NCBI GenBank assembly: GCA_043784965.1
Contig: JAYVXS010000232.1
Location: 1 to 34,206, forward strand
Reading direction: 5' to 3'
Length of the DNA: 34,206 nt
Origin: JAYTQQ01 sp043784965
Lineage (GTDB): Bacteria > Bdellovibrionota > Bdellovibrionia > Bdellovibrionales > JAMPXM01
Shown: positions 7,909 to 15,540 of the stretch, in pieces
Layout: each line of letters begins with the position of its first letter
Numbering within the stretch: position 1 is the first letter of the stretch
The notes under the pieces: generated by a model
Told to the model about the DNA's origin: nothing
The model's input: only the letters and a program-made list of their open reading frames with translations
Databases searched by the model: none
Made by a program: the position numbers and the translations under genes

Positions 7909-8589
7909 ATGTCTTCGCTCGATTTTTCATGGAGTCTGTTCAATTCTAAGAGTGAAGTCCAAATCGACGGACTGAATTCTACGCAAACTAAAACCATTGT
8001 ATCAAGTATTATGCCTCAGGATCTGCCCAATTGGATGGCCTGGCGTGAAGGTCTTAAAGAGTGGTTGCCCGTATCGGACTTTACCGAACTTTTTGAACAA
8101 ACCGCTCTTAAAAAAATACCGCCGATGCCGCCAAAATCAAAAAATCAAAAAACCAAGCCGCCAGCAACTCAACAAACAATTGAGATAGATGAAGAAACAA
8201 CTAAAATGAATCCGGTCAAATCCTACGCGCCCTCTGAGGGTGAACTCGATCAAACTCATCTTTTAATTCAGCAGTACTCAAAAGCTGACGCCAGAAATAC
8301 CGCTCGCTTTGAAAAGAGCTATCCAGTTGTGGTGCGTTTTGATCGCGTTAAATGCGAATGTGTGACCGTGAATGTCTCTCGTGGCGGCATGAAACTAGAT
8401 CGTCTTTTGCCAGCAGAAGCATGTGGCGCCAATATCATCGTGGAAATCACTCGACGAGATGTGATGCTCACTTTATTTTGCCAAGCGATTCCGGAGGCTA
8501 CGCAAATTGGCGTTAGCCGACTGATGATTTCAAAGACCAGTGATGATGAGTTGTTTCGCGCCTGGTTACTCGAGCCGGGTAAAGCTTAG
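7909..8589 (+). CDS. PilZ-domain protein with N-terminal GYF_2-like segment
   Basis: 226 residues. Residues 6-70 resemble a GYF_2/DUF4339-type fold (NWMAWREGLKEWLPVSDFTELF); this part is tentative. A Lys/Pro/Thr-rich linker (about 68-105) leads to a PilZ domain (about 130-225). The two c-di-GMP contact motifs are visible: RNTAR (RxxxR form) and NVSRGG (N/DxSxxG form). PilZ proteins couple c-di-GMP to motility, envelope or secretion. It starts two bases after livF, with Shine-Dalgarno-like ggtgggtagga in the livF end, so it is the last gene of the liv transcript. It faces the flagellar operon tail-to-tail, but a functional link to flagella is only suggested by position. Confidence 0.82.
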   Translation: MSSLDFSWSLFNSKSEVQIDGLNSTQTKTIVSSIMPQDLPNWMAWREGLKEWLPVSDFTELFEQTALKKIPPMPPKSKNQKTKPPATQQTIEIDEETTKMNPVKSYAPSEGELDQTHLLIQQYSKADARNTARFEKSYPVVVRFDRVKCECVTVNVSRGGMKLDRLLPAEACGANIIVEITRRDVMLTLFCQAIPEATQIGVSRLMISKTSDDELFRAWLLEPGKA

Positions 8590-8646
8590 TCTTTCGAGTT
8601 ACTTGGTTTTCAGTTTTTTTCTAGTTGCTAAAGTGTGAAAAAACTG

Positions 8647-8699
8647 ACCTACCCAATACTGGAACCGAAACAGAAAAACCGAGATCGGTCGCTGCTGCC
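8647..8699 (-). repeat. Dispersed ~52-bp repeat, copy A
   Basis: Read on the minus strand it matches the copy at 33830-33881 at roughly 80% over about 52 bases by hand alignment, including the exact shared blocks accgatctcgg and gtttcggt. Similarity continues a little outside (gcagttt before both). Confidence 0.85.
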
Positions 8700-8808
8700 T
8701 CCAAACTGCTCCAAATAGCCGGACCAATCAAAAAAATATTGGGTCTACTTCCCGACTAATAAAGCCCACCATCATGGTGAAAGATACATATAGACTTTGC
8801 CGTGTGGT

Positions 8809-8860
8809 GGCCGCGGCGACTGCTTTCAGATTTTCTGTTTCAGTCTCGGCTATGGGTGGG
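8809..8860 (+). repeat. Dispersed ~52-bp repeat, copy B (inverted relative to copy A)
   Basis: About 40 of 52 positions match the copy at 33830-33881 (hand count), including the shared block gattttc and the ends ggc...cggc and gggtggg. It is opposite in orientation to copy A, 110 bases away, so a transcript through both could fold into a long imperfect hairpin. Confidence 0.75.
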
Positions 8861-8951
8861 GCAGTATAAACTTTTGCCCGAGGCGGCCGCCAGCCTGCCC
8901 CGGATTCAATTTAGTTTGTTCTTAATCATTTACTTAAATCAATTTGCAAAA

Positions 8952-10238
8952 TTATCTCTTCAAGTTAATGACTTCACCTAAGAGCTCATCAGTTGTCGTG
9001 ATGGTCTTCGCATTCGCTTGAAATCCTCTTTGATTTTGAATTAGGTTCACAAACTCAAGAGCTAGATCGACTGTCGAACGCTCAAGAGATTTTGCCTGCA
9101 GTTTGCCACGCCCTGCGTGATTGGCTTTGCCGATCGAAGCCGTGCCTGAGTCCCGCGCTTCTTTGAATCGATTGTTACCCACTTTATAAAGTGCCTCTGG
9201 ATTCTCGAACTTCGCAAGTGCAATTTGTGCAAGATCGACAGCTTGGCCATTTGAATAAAGTGCTGTTAGAATGCCTTCATCACTAAATGATATATTGTTA
9301 ATGGTGCCCGCCGCAGATCCGTCTTGCGCCCAGCTCACTAAATCAGATTCTTTACCATACTGTTTTGTGCCCTCTAGCCCCTTACCCTTTTTCGTTGTGA
9401 TGCTGTCGCCAAAATCAAACTTCAAGGCCTGATTTTGCAGTGCTCCACCTGCAAAGTTGAGCGCCGTCTTGGTCACGGCCTCAGTGTCTAGTTTACCATC
9501 TGTGGTGAAGGTCAATTTGCCTGCGGTCACTTCTGAATATTTGCCAGCAGCGCCGCCGCTCACTTCTTTGCCGTCGCAAAGGCCATGGTACTCCCACTGA
9601 CGATCCGCGGTCTTATTAAAATACATTGTCAGTAAGTGTTTGTTACCCTGAGAGTCAAACATCTCAATTCCAGTTGAGTAGTCACTGGTCGTATTCGGGT
9701 CTTCGATCTTGAATACTTTTTTCGCCTCGATTCGTGAATCAAGATTCAAGTCCATACGGATGGCAGATGTCGCTTTTGCAGGCGTCAAGGCACGCGGAAA
9801 TCTAACATCGGACAATTTGTTAACGATATGTCCCTTTTCGTCAGCGTCGAAACCTTGAACACGCTGATTATCGTTGGTAACGAGAAATCCCTCTTTGTCG
9901 AAGTGAAAGGATCCGTCACGAGTAAAAGACTCTCCATCACTGCCCTTTAGGGCAAACATTCCGTCGCCACCAATTGAGAGATCGGTAGCTTTATCTGTGC
10001 TATCAACGTTACCTTGAGTGAGGATCGGATTCACCGCGCCAATTTTCACGCCACGACCAATTTGGTTACCACCCAAAATGCCTTTTAAGCTTTTTGCGAT
10101 GATGTCTTGAAACTCTGCTCGTGAGTGTTTGAATCCTGTGGTGTTGGCGTTGGCGATATTGTCGCCGATAACTCCAAGCGCTTCACCCTGCGCTGTTAAA
10201 CCAGATACACCGGTATATAAACCTGAAAGAACTCCCAT
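8952..10238 (-). CDS. flgE: Flagellar hook protein FlgE
   Basis: 428 residues, the building block of the hook. The N-terminal rod/hook helix is classic (GLYTGVSGLTAQGEALGVIGDNIANANTTGFKHSRAEFQD). The C terminus has the matching helix ending in EFVNLIQNQRGFQANAKTITTTDELLGEVINLKR. The middle holds the variable hook D1/D2 domains. Last gene of the flagellar operon. Its start has a very strong Shine-Dalgarno (aggaggag), and its 136-base leader contains two similar hairpins, the only sizeable leader late in the operon. FlgG/FlgF are relatives, but the length and middle domain favour FlgE. Confidence 0.95.
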   Translation of the reverse strand: MGVLSGLYTGVSGLTAQGEALGVIGDNIANANTTGFKHSRAEFQDIIAKSLKGILGGNQIGRGVKIGAVNPILTQGNVDSTDKATDLSIGGDGMFALKGSDGESFTRDGSFHFDKEGFLVTNDNQRVQGFDADEKGHIVNKLSDVRFPRALTPAKATSAIRMDLNLDSRIEAKKVFKIEDPNTTSDYSTGIEMFDSQGNKHLLTMYFNKTADRQWEYHGLCDGKEVSGGAAGKYSEVTAGKLTFTTDGKLDTEAVTKTALNFAGGALQNQALKFDFGDSITTKKGKGLEGTKQYGKESDLVSWAQDGSAAGTINNISFSDEGILTALYSNGQAVDLAQIALAKFENPEALYKVGNNRFKEARDSGTASIGKANHAGRGKLQAKSLERSTVDLALEFVNLIQNQRGFQANAKTITTTDELLGEVINLKR

Positions 10239-10251
10239 GCTAACTCCTCCT

Positions 10252-10272
10252 GAAACAACATTCTGTTGTTTC
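10252..10272 (-). promoter_or_regulatory. Leader hairpin 1 directly before the flgE ribosome-binding site
   Basis: Perfect 9-bp stem gaaacaaca / tgttgtttc closing a 3-base GAA loop (minus strand), ending three to four bases before the Shine-Dalgarno complement at 10243-10249. It shares the apical sequence acagaatgt with the second hairpin at 10314-10332. Confidence 0.65.
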
Positions 10273-10313
10273 GTGTTTTCGTCACGTCAATCAATCGGCG
10301 ACGAGGAAGGCTC

Positions 10314-10332
10314 CTCAAACATTCTGTTTGAG
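10314..10332 (-). promoter_or_regulatory. Leader hairpin 2 in the flgE 5' region
   Basis: 8-bp stem ctcaaaca / tgtttgag with the same GAA loop on the minus strand. A competing 5-bp hairpin (gagga/tcctc around 10303-10315) overlaps its foot, so the two are mutually exclusive. Function unknown; RNA stability or translation control of flgE is possible. Confidence 0.55.
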
Positions 10333-10374
10333 ACCAGCCCATTTGTTTAATTCTTTTGCTCTACTAAAAACTCC

Positions 10375-10848
10375 TTACAATACAATTGTTGAATCTATAT
10401 TCGTAAAAACATTATCCTTCATTAAAGCTTTGTCCATAACTGTAACGACAGTATTATTCTTTACTGAAACAATTAGTGCCGAATCACCGCTAAGAACCAA
10501 GGTATCTTTCGAACCCTTATTAGCAGCTTTCACTACCGCATCTTGTATACTCTTAAGCTCCTCAGGCCCAAAACTGATGCCTCGAGATTTCATTCGATCG
10601 ATGGCGTGGCCTGAAAACTTAAGTTGTTCACTTGCAATCTTGGCTTCATCAGAAATCAACGGCGGCCTGGTGCTGGCTGCAGTTGCCGCGGGCTTTGGCA
10701 CCGCGCTAGTTGTCTGATCTAATAATTTCTTAAAGCTATCATCGTTCGATATGAGGCCTGCCGCTCCAGGACTTTGCTTCGCATTGCTCGATTGCGCCGG
10801 TGCAACATTTTGCGGAGCTACCTGATTCGAAATTTTATTTTGGATCAT
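10375..10848 (-). CDS. TIGR02530-like flagellar operon protein
   Basis: 157 residues. A low-complexity Ala/Gln/Ser/Pro N-terminal half (residues 1-65) is followed by a conserved-looking domain containing FSGHAIDRMKSRGISF (about 77-92) and a short beta-rich end (DTLVLSGDSALIVSVKNNTVVTVMD). The HAxxRxxxRGI motif and place between flgD and flgE match the family of flagellar operon proteins known from Firmicutes and deltaproteobacteria; the molecular role is not established. Its ATG overlaps the flgD stop (ATGA). Confidence 0.8.
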   Translation of the reverse strand: MIQNKISNQVAPQNVAPAQSSNAKQSPGAAGLISNDDSFKKLLDQTTSAVPKPAATAASTRPPLISDEAKIASEQLKFSGHAIDRMKSRGISFGPEELKSIQDAVVKAANKGSKDTLVLSGDSALIVSVKNNTVVTVMDKALMKDNVFTNIDSTIVL

Positions 10849-11990
10849 GTCTCTCCCTTCTCTTCTTTTGCTTCGCTCTCTCTGGCGGATAGCGATTTGG
10901 CATCATTGTACTTTTGCATTGCCTGGCTCGACATGCCGATTGTTTTGCTAATTGGCGATTGGGTCGATGAAACTGGCGGAACCTTTTCTTTCATTTTTGA
11001 TTCTGGAACTGAAGGTCCACGAGCGGCCGCAGGCTTTTGATTGTCTGGTTGCGGATCGGCCTTTGCTTTGTTTGACTGACCGGCTTGTTTGGGCCCAGGC
11101 ATACCAACTATATTTTTAAGCGCTCCGTCATGTGCTTGATTAACTAAATCTTGTGGGCTTGAACCACTTGCTGCTTGCGTTCCATGAGCCACTTCAGCTT
11201 CTTCAATACGCTTTACATCGGCTAAGCGAATCGCCTGTTGACCCACCAGCAAAACGGGACCAGTCGGAGTATAATTGAGACCAGTAATCTTACCTTCAAA
11301 ATCTGTCTTAGCAAAAACTCTTCCGCCATTTGAAGCGGTTGCCTCGATACTAAATACATAATCACCTGGACGTGTCTCAAGACCATCATCGGCCAGACCA
11401 TTCCACTTTATGCTATTCTCGCCCTTCTTGATATTGGCGAGATCCATTTTTCGCACGACATTTCCCTCACTGTCTGCAATATGAACCTTGCCCTTGAGAG
11501 CATCGGCCGACAGATTAAAATGAAACTCATGTTCTTTGTCACCGGCTACCCGAGTGAGTTTTGACGAATCGCCACTCACTTTTTTGCCGATGAAGTTCAA
11601 TGCTTGATAGTTAATTTGAGGCTGTTGTTGCTGCTTCATTCCACTAAGAGTTGAATTGATATTACTCAATTGCTCGAGTGAAGTGAACTGGGCTAGTTGT
11701 GCCGCCATCTCATGGGACTGCATAGGACTCGATGGATCTTGATATTTCATCTGCGTAAGCATCAACTTCAAAAAGGCATCTTTATCGAGTTGGTTATTTC
11801 CGGCCTTGCGAACTTTTGCAGGATCAACCCAGTTTGGATCTGAAATCTTATTTAGAACCGAACCAACATCTTCTCCACCTAGTGCTTTTTCTTTATCGGG
11901 AGCACTTAAGTTTTGCATGCCCTCATTATGTGGATTTTCGCTGGCACTTGGTTTGGCCCATGTGGTCGTACCCAATTTGACATTCATCAT
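10845..11990 (-). CDS. flgD: Flagellar hook-assembly (hook-cap) protein FlgD, long form
   Basis: 381 residues; FlgD caps the growing hook and lets FlgE polymerise. The conserved N-terminal region is LDKDAFLKLMLTQMKYQDPSSPMQSHEMAAQLAQFTSLEQLSNIN (about 68-112). The FlgD tudor/Ig-like part follows, with GENSIKWNGLADDGLETRPGDYVFSIEA and QQAIRLADVKRIEE. Most FlgD proteins end near residue 230-260; here about 120 extra residues rich in Ala, Gln, Pro, Lys and Ser follow (ending KEEKGET). Two adjacent ATGs start it (11990, 11987); the first overlaps the fliK stop. Confidence 0.93.
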   Translation of the reverse strand: MMNVKLGTTTWAKPSASENPHNEGMQNLSAPDKEKALGGEDVGSVLNKISDPNWVDPAKVRKAGNNQLDKDAFLKLMLTQMKYQDPSSPMQSHEMAAQLAQFTSLEQLSNINSTLSGMKQQQQPQINYQALNFIGKKVSGDSSKLTRVAGDKEHEFHFNLSADALKGKVHIADSEGNVVRKMDLANIKKGENSIKWNGLADDGLETRPGDYVFSIEATASNGGRVFAKTDFEGKITGLNYTPTGPVLLVGQQAIRLADVKRIEEAEVAHGTQAASGSSPQDLVNQAHDGALKNIVGMPGPKQAGQSNKAKADPQPDNQKPAAARGPSVPESKMKEKVPPVSSTQSPISKTIGMSSQAMQKYNDAKSLSARESEAKEEKGET

Positions 11991-14083
11991 GCGAACACAC
12001 TCAATCTGCGGCTCTCATCGCGGCGATTGTAATTCATTTCATCTGGGGTTGCCTCAACACTGCGACGCTTTGGTTCGGTGCGATAGCTTCTCAATCCATG
12101 AGAGTCGCTAAAGCCCGAGTTACGATCATTGCGCTGATCGCGCATCTCACCTGCAAAATTACCAGCCATCGATCGCTGAGCATCTCTCATAGCTTCACGT
12201 TGTGAGTCGCCTTGTTGCTGCTCCATCTTACTATCTGTAAGACCATTGGCGATACCAATTTTGAGAGACTCGACTTGGAGTCTATGTGCTGCCAAATTTC
12301 CTTTGAGCTCGTGAATTCCCTCTTCTAATAACTTTTTAACTTTATCGTTTTGCGCCATCATCTGAATATTCACCTGACCATTATCAAGAGCCACTTTAAG
12401 ATGAACTTGGCCCATACCTTCGGGCTTCATCTCAACATTCATTTCTCCGCCACCCTTTTTTATGATCACCTGGGCATGCTTAATTAACTCTTGAACATTT
12501 TCAGCAGAGTCTTGCTTGCTTGGGCCAGTCATCATCATTTGCTGCGGACTCAAAGCCGCCGAGGTTGAACCGGCTACTGTGGCAGTCGCGGCAGCAGCGC
12601 CCGCAACACTTGCCGCACTTGATGAATTTGTACTTGCGCTAGCGGCTTTAACTTGAGCTCCGTCACTCTTTAGGTTTAAGCCCTTTATTTCTGAAAAGTT
12701 TTTTGCAGTCCCATTGGATGCTTGAATATTTTGACTCTCGTAGTTCTTCGTACCACGCTGATTGTTTTCTGATGCCTCGCCTTGATCAAAGCTCTGTGAT
12801 GAGTTGGTATGGGCACTCATATCCATGAGTGGAGCTTGGGCCGTTGCGACCACCGAACCACTTGCCGCTGAACCACTCGTTAATGGCGCGGCAACTGCCT
12901 CTTCGCTACTAGTTACTGACGGCAAACCACCCGCCCCACTTAGCTTCGCAAGCATTGCCTCTAAACCGTTTGAAGCCTTTTGATTTGACTCCTCATTTTG
13001 ATTCGCTTGCGTTAGTTTCTTCAGCTGATCTTTAATACTTGCTGGTATCTGCTGGTTGTTTTGCGGCTGAAATTGCCCTTTGCGAAAAAAACTATCGTTC
13101 AAGCTATCAAGCGACTTATTCAGCTGGTCGAGTTTTGCCTGGGTTGAGTCCATAACCTTCAATGAAACGCTTTTCGAAGTGTCTTCGTCACCCAAAAGCT
13201 TTTCATTCAAGGCGGCCTCACCAGTTTCATTTAGCATTTGTTTATATAGATTTGCAATCTGCTGACGGGCGCCGCCCTTTACATTCAAGTTATCTACAAA
13301 ATGAGAAATCGTTTCACTTGGCGGAGCGGTGAGCGTCTTTTCATCCATTTTGGCAAAAGCTTGCACTACTTTTTCTGGAGTAATTCCGTATTGTGATTGC
13401 AGTTGGCCCATGAATTTCTGCACAGATGCCTGCTTCAACTCAGCTTGTTGATCACGAAGAGCTTCTTTGACCTCTTTGAGCTCACTTGCTGATAAATCTT
13501 TTATATTGAATTGGGGTGATGCGAGGATCGCCATCAATTGCAAATTCGGCTGAGAATCCACATCTCGCGACGAGGCGTCATCACTTGAAGCGCTTTCAAT
13601 CGACGCTTCACCCTCATCTGCAACGTACTTTTTTTCATTCATTGTAGTTGTTATCTGTCCTGAACGACCTCTAACCGAAAAGCGCTCTGCATCTGGATCT
13701 GACAAAGATTCAATCTCATTGGAACTGTTATCCTCAACGCCTTCTGAATTCGTTCTGCGCATTTTAATTGGCGCCACCTCAATTATGCTTTTTGATTCAC
13801 CCGAAATCTGCTCGTTCAGCTTCTTAAAAAATTCAGGTTTCTCACGGGACTCAACCTCTAGACTCTTGAGTTTTCGAGCGAACTCCCCTTTCGGAGCCGA
13901 GGAGGTTCTTTGCCGTTGATCTGCACCTAAGCTTTTCTTATCAAGCTTCTGAGTGGCTTCATTTGATACCGATTCAGCTGGGCCAATTTCTGGTCCATTT
14001 TTTTGCACAGCTTTTTGTCCTTGCGCCTTGCGCGCATCAGGCTTCAAGAAAAAGTCGTTTGTTGAACTCACATCACCTATCAC
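11987..14083 (-). CDS. fliK: Flagellar hook-length control protein FliK
   Basis: 698 residues. It acts as a secreted molecular ruler that switches export from hook to filament substrates. The C-terminal Flg_hook domain (about 545-630) is recognisable from GGGEMNVEMKPEGMGQVHLKVALDNGQVNIQM and the following HELKGNLAAHRLQVESLKIGI. The long N-terminal part is Gln/Ser/Ala-rich and weakly conserved, as expected. The start is GTG at 14083 with Shine-Dalgarno aagg six bases before it; the gap to the upstream gene is three bases. It ends in an ATGA overlap with flgD. Assignment rests on the C-terminal domain plus position. Confidence 0.92.
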   Translation of the reverse strand: MIGDVSSTNDFFLKPDARKAQGQKAVQKNGPEIGPAESVSNEATQKLDKKSLGADQRQRTSSAPKGEFARKLKSLEVESREKPEFFKKLNEQISGESKSIIEVAPIKMRRTNSEGVEDNSSNEIESLSDPDAERFSVRGRSGQITTTMNEKKYVADEGEASIESASSDDASSRDVDSQPNLQLMAILASPQFNIKDLSASELKEVKEALRDQQAELKQASVQKFMGQLQSQYGITPEKVVQAFAKMDEKTLTAPPSETISHFVDNLNVKGGARQQIANLYKQMLNETGEAALNEKLLGDEDTSKSVSLKVMDSTQAKLDQLNKSLDSLNDSFFRKGQFQPQNNQQIPASIKDQLKKLTQANQNEESNQKASNGLEAMLAKLSGAGGLPSVTSSEEAVAAPLTSGSAASGSVVATAQAPLMDMSAHTNSSQSFDQGEASENNQRGTKNYESQNIQASNGTAKNFSEIKGLNLKSDGAQVKAASASTNSSSAASVAGAAAATATVAGSTSAALSPQQMMMTGPSKQDSAENVQELIKHAQVIIKKGGGEMNVEMKPEGMGQVHLKVALDNGQVNIQMMAQNDKVKKLLEEGIHELKGNLAAHRLQVESLKIGIANGLTDSKMEQQQGDSQREAMRDAQRSMAGNFAGEMRDQRNDRNSGFSDSHGLRSYRTEPKRRSVEATPDEMNYNRRDESRRLSVFA

Positions 14084-14086
14084 AAA

Positions 14087-15094
14087 TCACCTTTTTGGTT
14101 CATCTTCGCTTGCTGGTTTTCGATAGCCGGCTAGCATTTCAGAAAGCTTTTTTGCCTTTTTTGGGTCCAAACTGTTCATGATTTCAGCAGCACTTTTCTT
14201 TTTCATTCTATCCAAAACCTCAACTGCCAATTCTTCATTTAGACTTTCAATTACCCGCGCCGCCTGTTGAGCCTTCATCGTCGAGTAAAATTGAACTAGT
14301 TTTTCAACTTTCTCCTGATCAACTGCAACTCGATCCTTGAGAATGCCCGAAATTTCTGCGCGCATCTTCTCAAGTTTCTGAATTTTTTGATCCAGCTCAG
14401 CTCTTTGCTTTTGCAATTCTTCGTCCAACTTATTTTGCTCGCCCTCTCGCTGGTCGAGCTCCTTTTTGCGATCGACTAAGTGACTAAAATAACTTAGTTC
14501 TTCTTTTGTCATATTGCGAAGATCGGGTATCTCTGACTTTGCTTTTGCAGCCTCGGTCTGGGATTTTTTTTCTGCTTTTACAGCTGCTGGATCGGCAGGA
14601 TTTGCCGTTGTAGCAGCAGCTGCTCCCGAAGTTGCAACGGCCTGAGCAGGAGACGCATTCTTTTTGGCTTCGGACGGACCAGGCTTGTCTGAGGCCATTG
14701 CACCATTCATCTGAATGTCAATACGTCTCAAAATAGAATTAACTTTTTGAAAGTTCAAAAACCCAAGAGTTACAAAAACTATTATTGCAGTTAGACATAA
14801 GATTGCAAAGTAGGGGACCTTGCTACCTCGGGCCATTTGTTTACCAAGTTGACGCTTTCTTTCAATAAACTTAATTTTTAGTTTTTGCTCGGGAGTCAAA
14901 TGATGACCGGTGGCTGAAGTTTCAAAGTGTTGATCAATTTCAGAAAGAAACTGTCTCCCCTTTGATGGGCTATTCTTTTTTTCAGATGTTTTGCTAATTT
15001 TGAATTGTGGCTCACCTGATGCCCCAGTCAAATTACCACTCGGCTGTCGCACTTGCTTTGCTTGTTTAAAAAACTTCTCATACCCTTGATTCAA
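14087..15094 (-). CDS. YlxF/MotE-like flagellar protein (MgtE N-domain-like)
   Basis: 335 residues. A charged cytoplasmic N terminus (1-92) is followed by one membrane helix (about 93-114, VPYFAILCLTAIIVFVTLGF) and an Ala-rich linker. Then come a coiled coil (about 210-258, LDQREGEQNKLDEELQKQRA) and a C-terminal MgtE-N-like helical repeat (about 265-325, VIESLNEELAVEVLDRMKKKSAAEIMNSLDPKKA). Position between fliJ and fliK is that of ylxF in Bacillus. Relatives (MotE) help MotC folding or stator function in Rhizobium; the role here is inferred. It starts with TTG, preceded by a strong agaggag, and that TTG overlaps the fliJ stop (TTGA). Confidence 0.8.
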   Translation of the reverse strand: MNQGYEKFFKQAKQVRQPSGNLTGASGEPQFKISKTSEKKNSPSKGRQFLSEIDQHFETSATGHHLTPEQKLKIKFIERKRQLGKQMARGSKVPYFAILCLTAIIVFVTLGFLNFQKVNSILRRIDIQMNGAMASDKPGPSEAKKNASPAQAVATSGAAAATTANPADPAAVKAEKKSQTEAAKAKSEIPDLRNMTKEELSYFSHLVDRKKELDQREGEQNKLDEELQKQRAELDQKIQKLEKMRAEISGILKDRVAVDQEKVEKLVQFYSTMKAQQAARVIESLNEELAVEVLDRMKKKSAAEIMNSLDPKKAKKLSEMLAGYRKPASEDEPKR

Positions 15095-15540
15095 GCAATT
15101 TCTCCTCTTTTATACCTAGTCGTAACTAACTCATCTACACTTTTATTCTCACGCTTTTTCAAGATATCATGATGCTCTAAGAGTCTCTTCTCTCTTAGCC
15201 TTTCTAATATTTTATACTCCTTCGCCGCCATCACCAAGGCCTGTTGTTTCAATTCTGCAACCTGATAAAATTCACGAATTTTCTTTCTCTGTAGCTCAAT
15301 GCGAATTTTGTGTTTATTAATAAAATCATCTATCAAAGCCAGACTTGGGGCCTGCTTGCCGCCCTTTGCCTCTAGCATTCCAGCTCGCTGCCTTGAATCA
15401 TCAATCTGCTGGTACATGTGCTCCAATTCAATTTCAGCCTGGTCAACATTTTTCTGCGCCAGCAAGTAGTCTCTTTGAGCTAGCTCTTCTAAACGCTTGC
15501 GATACTCAAGTAGTTGCTGATAGCTGAATTTGAACTTCAT
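15091..15540 (-). CDS. fliJ: Flagellar export protein FliJ
   Basis: 149-residue, almost wholly helical coiled-coil protein (KFKFSYQQLLEYRKRLEELAQRDYLLAQ at the start, then KIRIELQRKKIREFYQVAELKQQALVMAAKEYKILERL). FliJ is the central stalk of the FliI ATPase ring in flagellar export and escorts chaperones. Sequence conservation is low in this family; the call rests on size, coiled-coil pattern and place directly after fliI, with ATGA overlap. Confidence 0.9.
   Translation of the reverse strand: MKFKFSYQQLLEYRKRLEELAQRDYLLAQKNVDQAEIELEHMYQQIDDSRQRAGMLEAKGGKQAPSLALIDDFINKHKIRIELQRKKIREFYQVAELKQQALVMAAKEYKILERLREKRLLEHHDILKKRENKSVDELVTTRYKRGEIA

Larger units (their letters stand above)
8590..8951. 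other. 362-base gene-free stretch between convergent pilZ and flgE
   Basis: No credible gene. It holds an inverted pair of a dispersed repeat (8647-8699 and 8809-8860), a small hairpin around caccatcatggtg (about 8767-8779), and ggggcag...ctgcccc (8858-8901) enclosing ggcggccgcc. These structures could end transcription from both sides, but no stem is followed directly by a clear T-run. Confidence 0.7.

Noticed and set aside
10280..10305. Sigma-28-like -10 (gccgat) in the flgE leader, minus strand
   Set aside because: No taaa-type -35 at the right distance; six of eight -10 bases alone are not enough.
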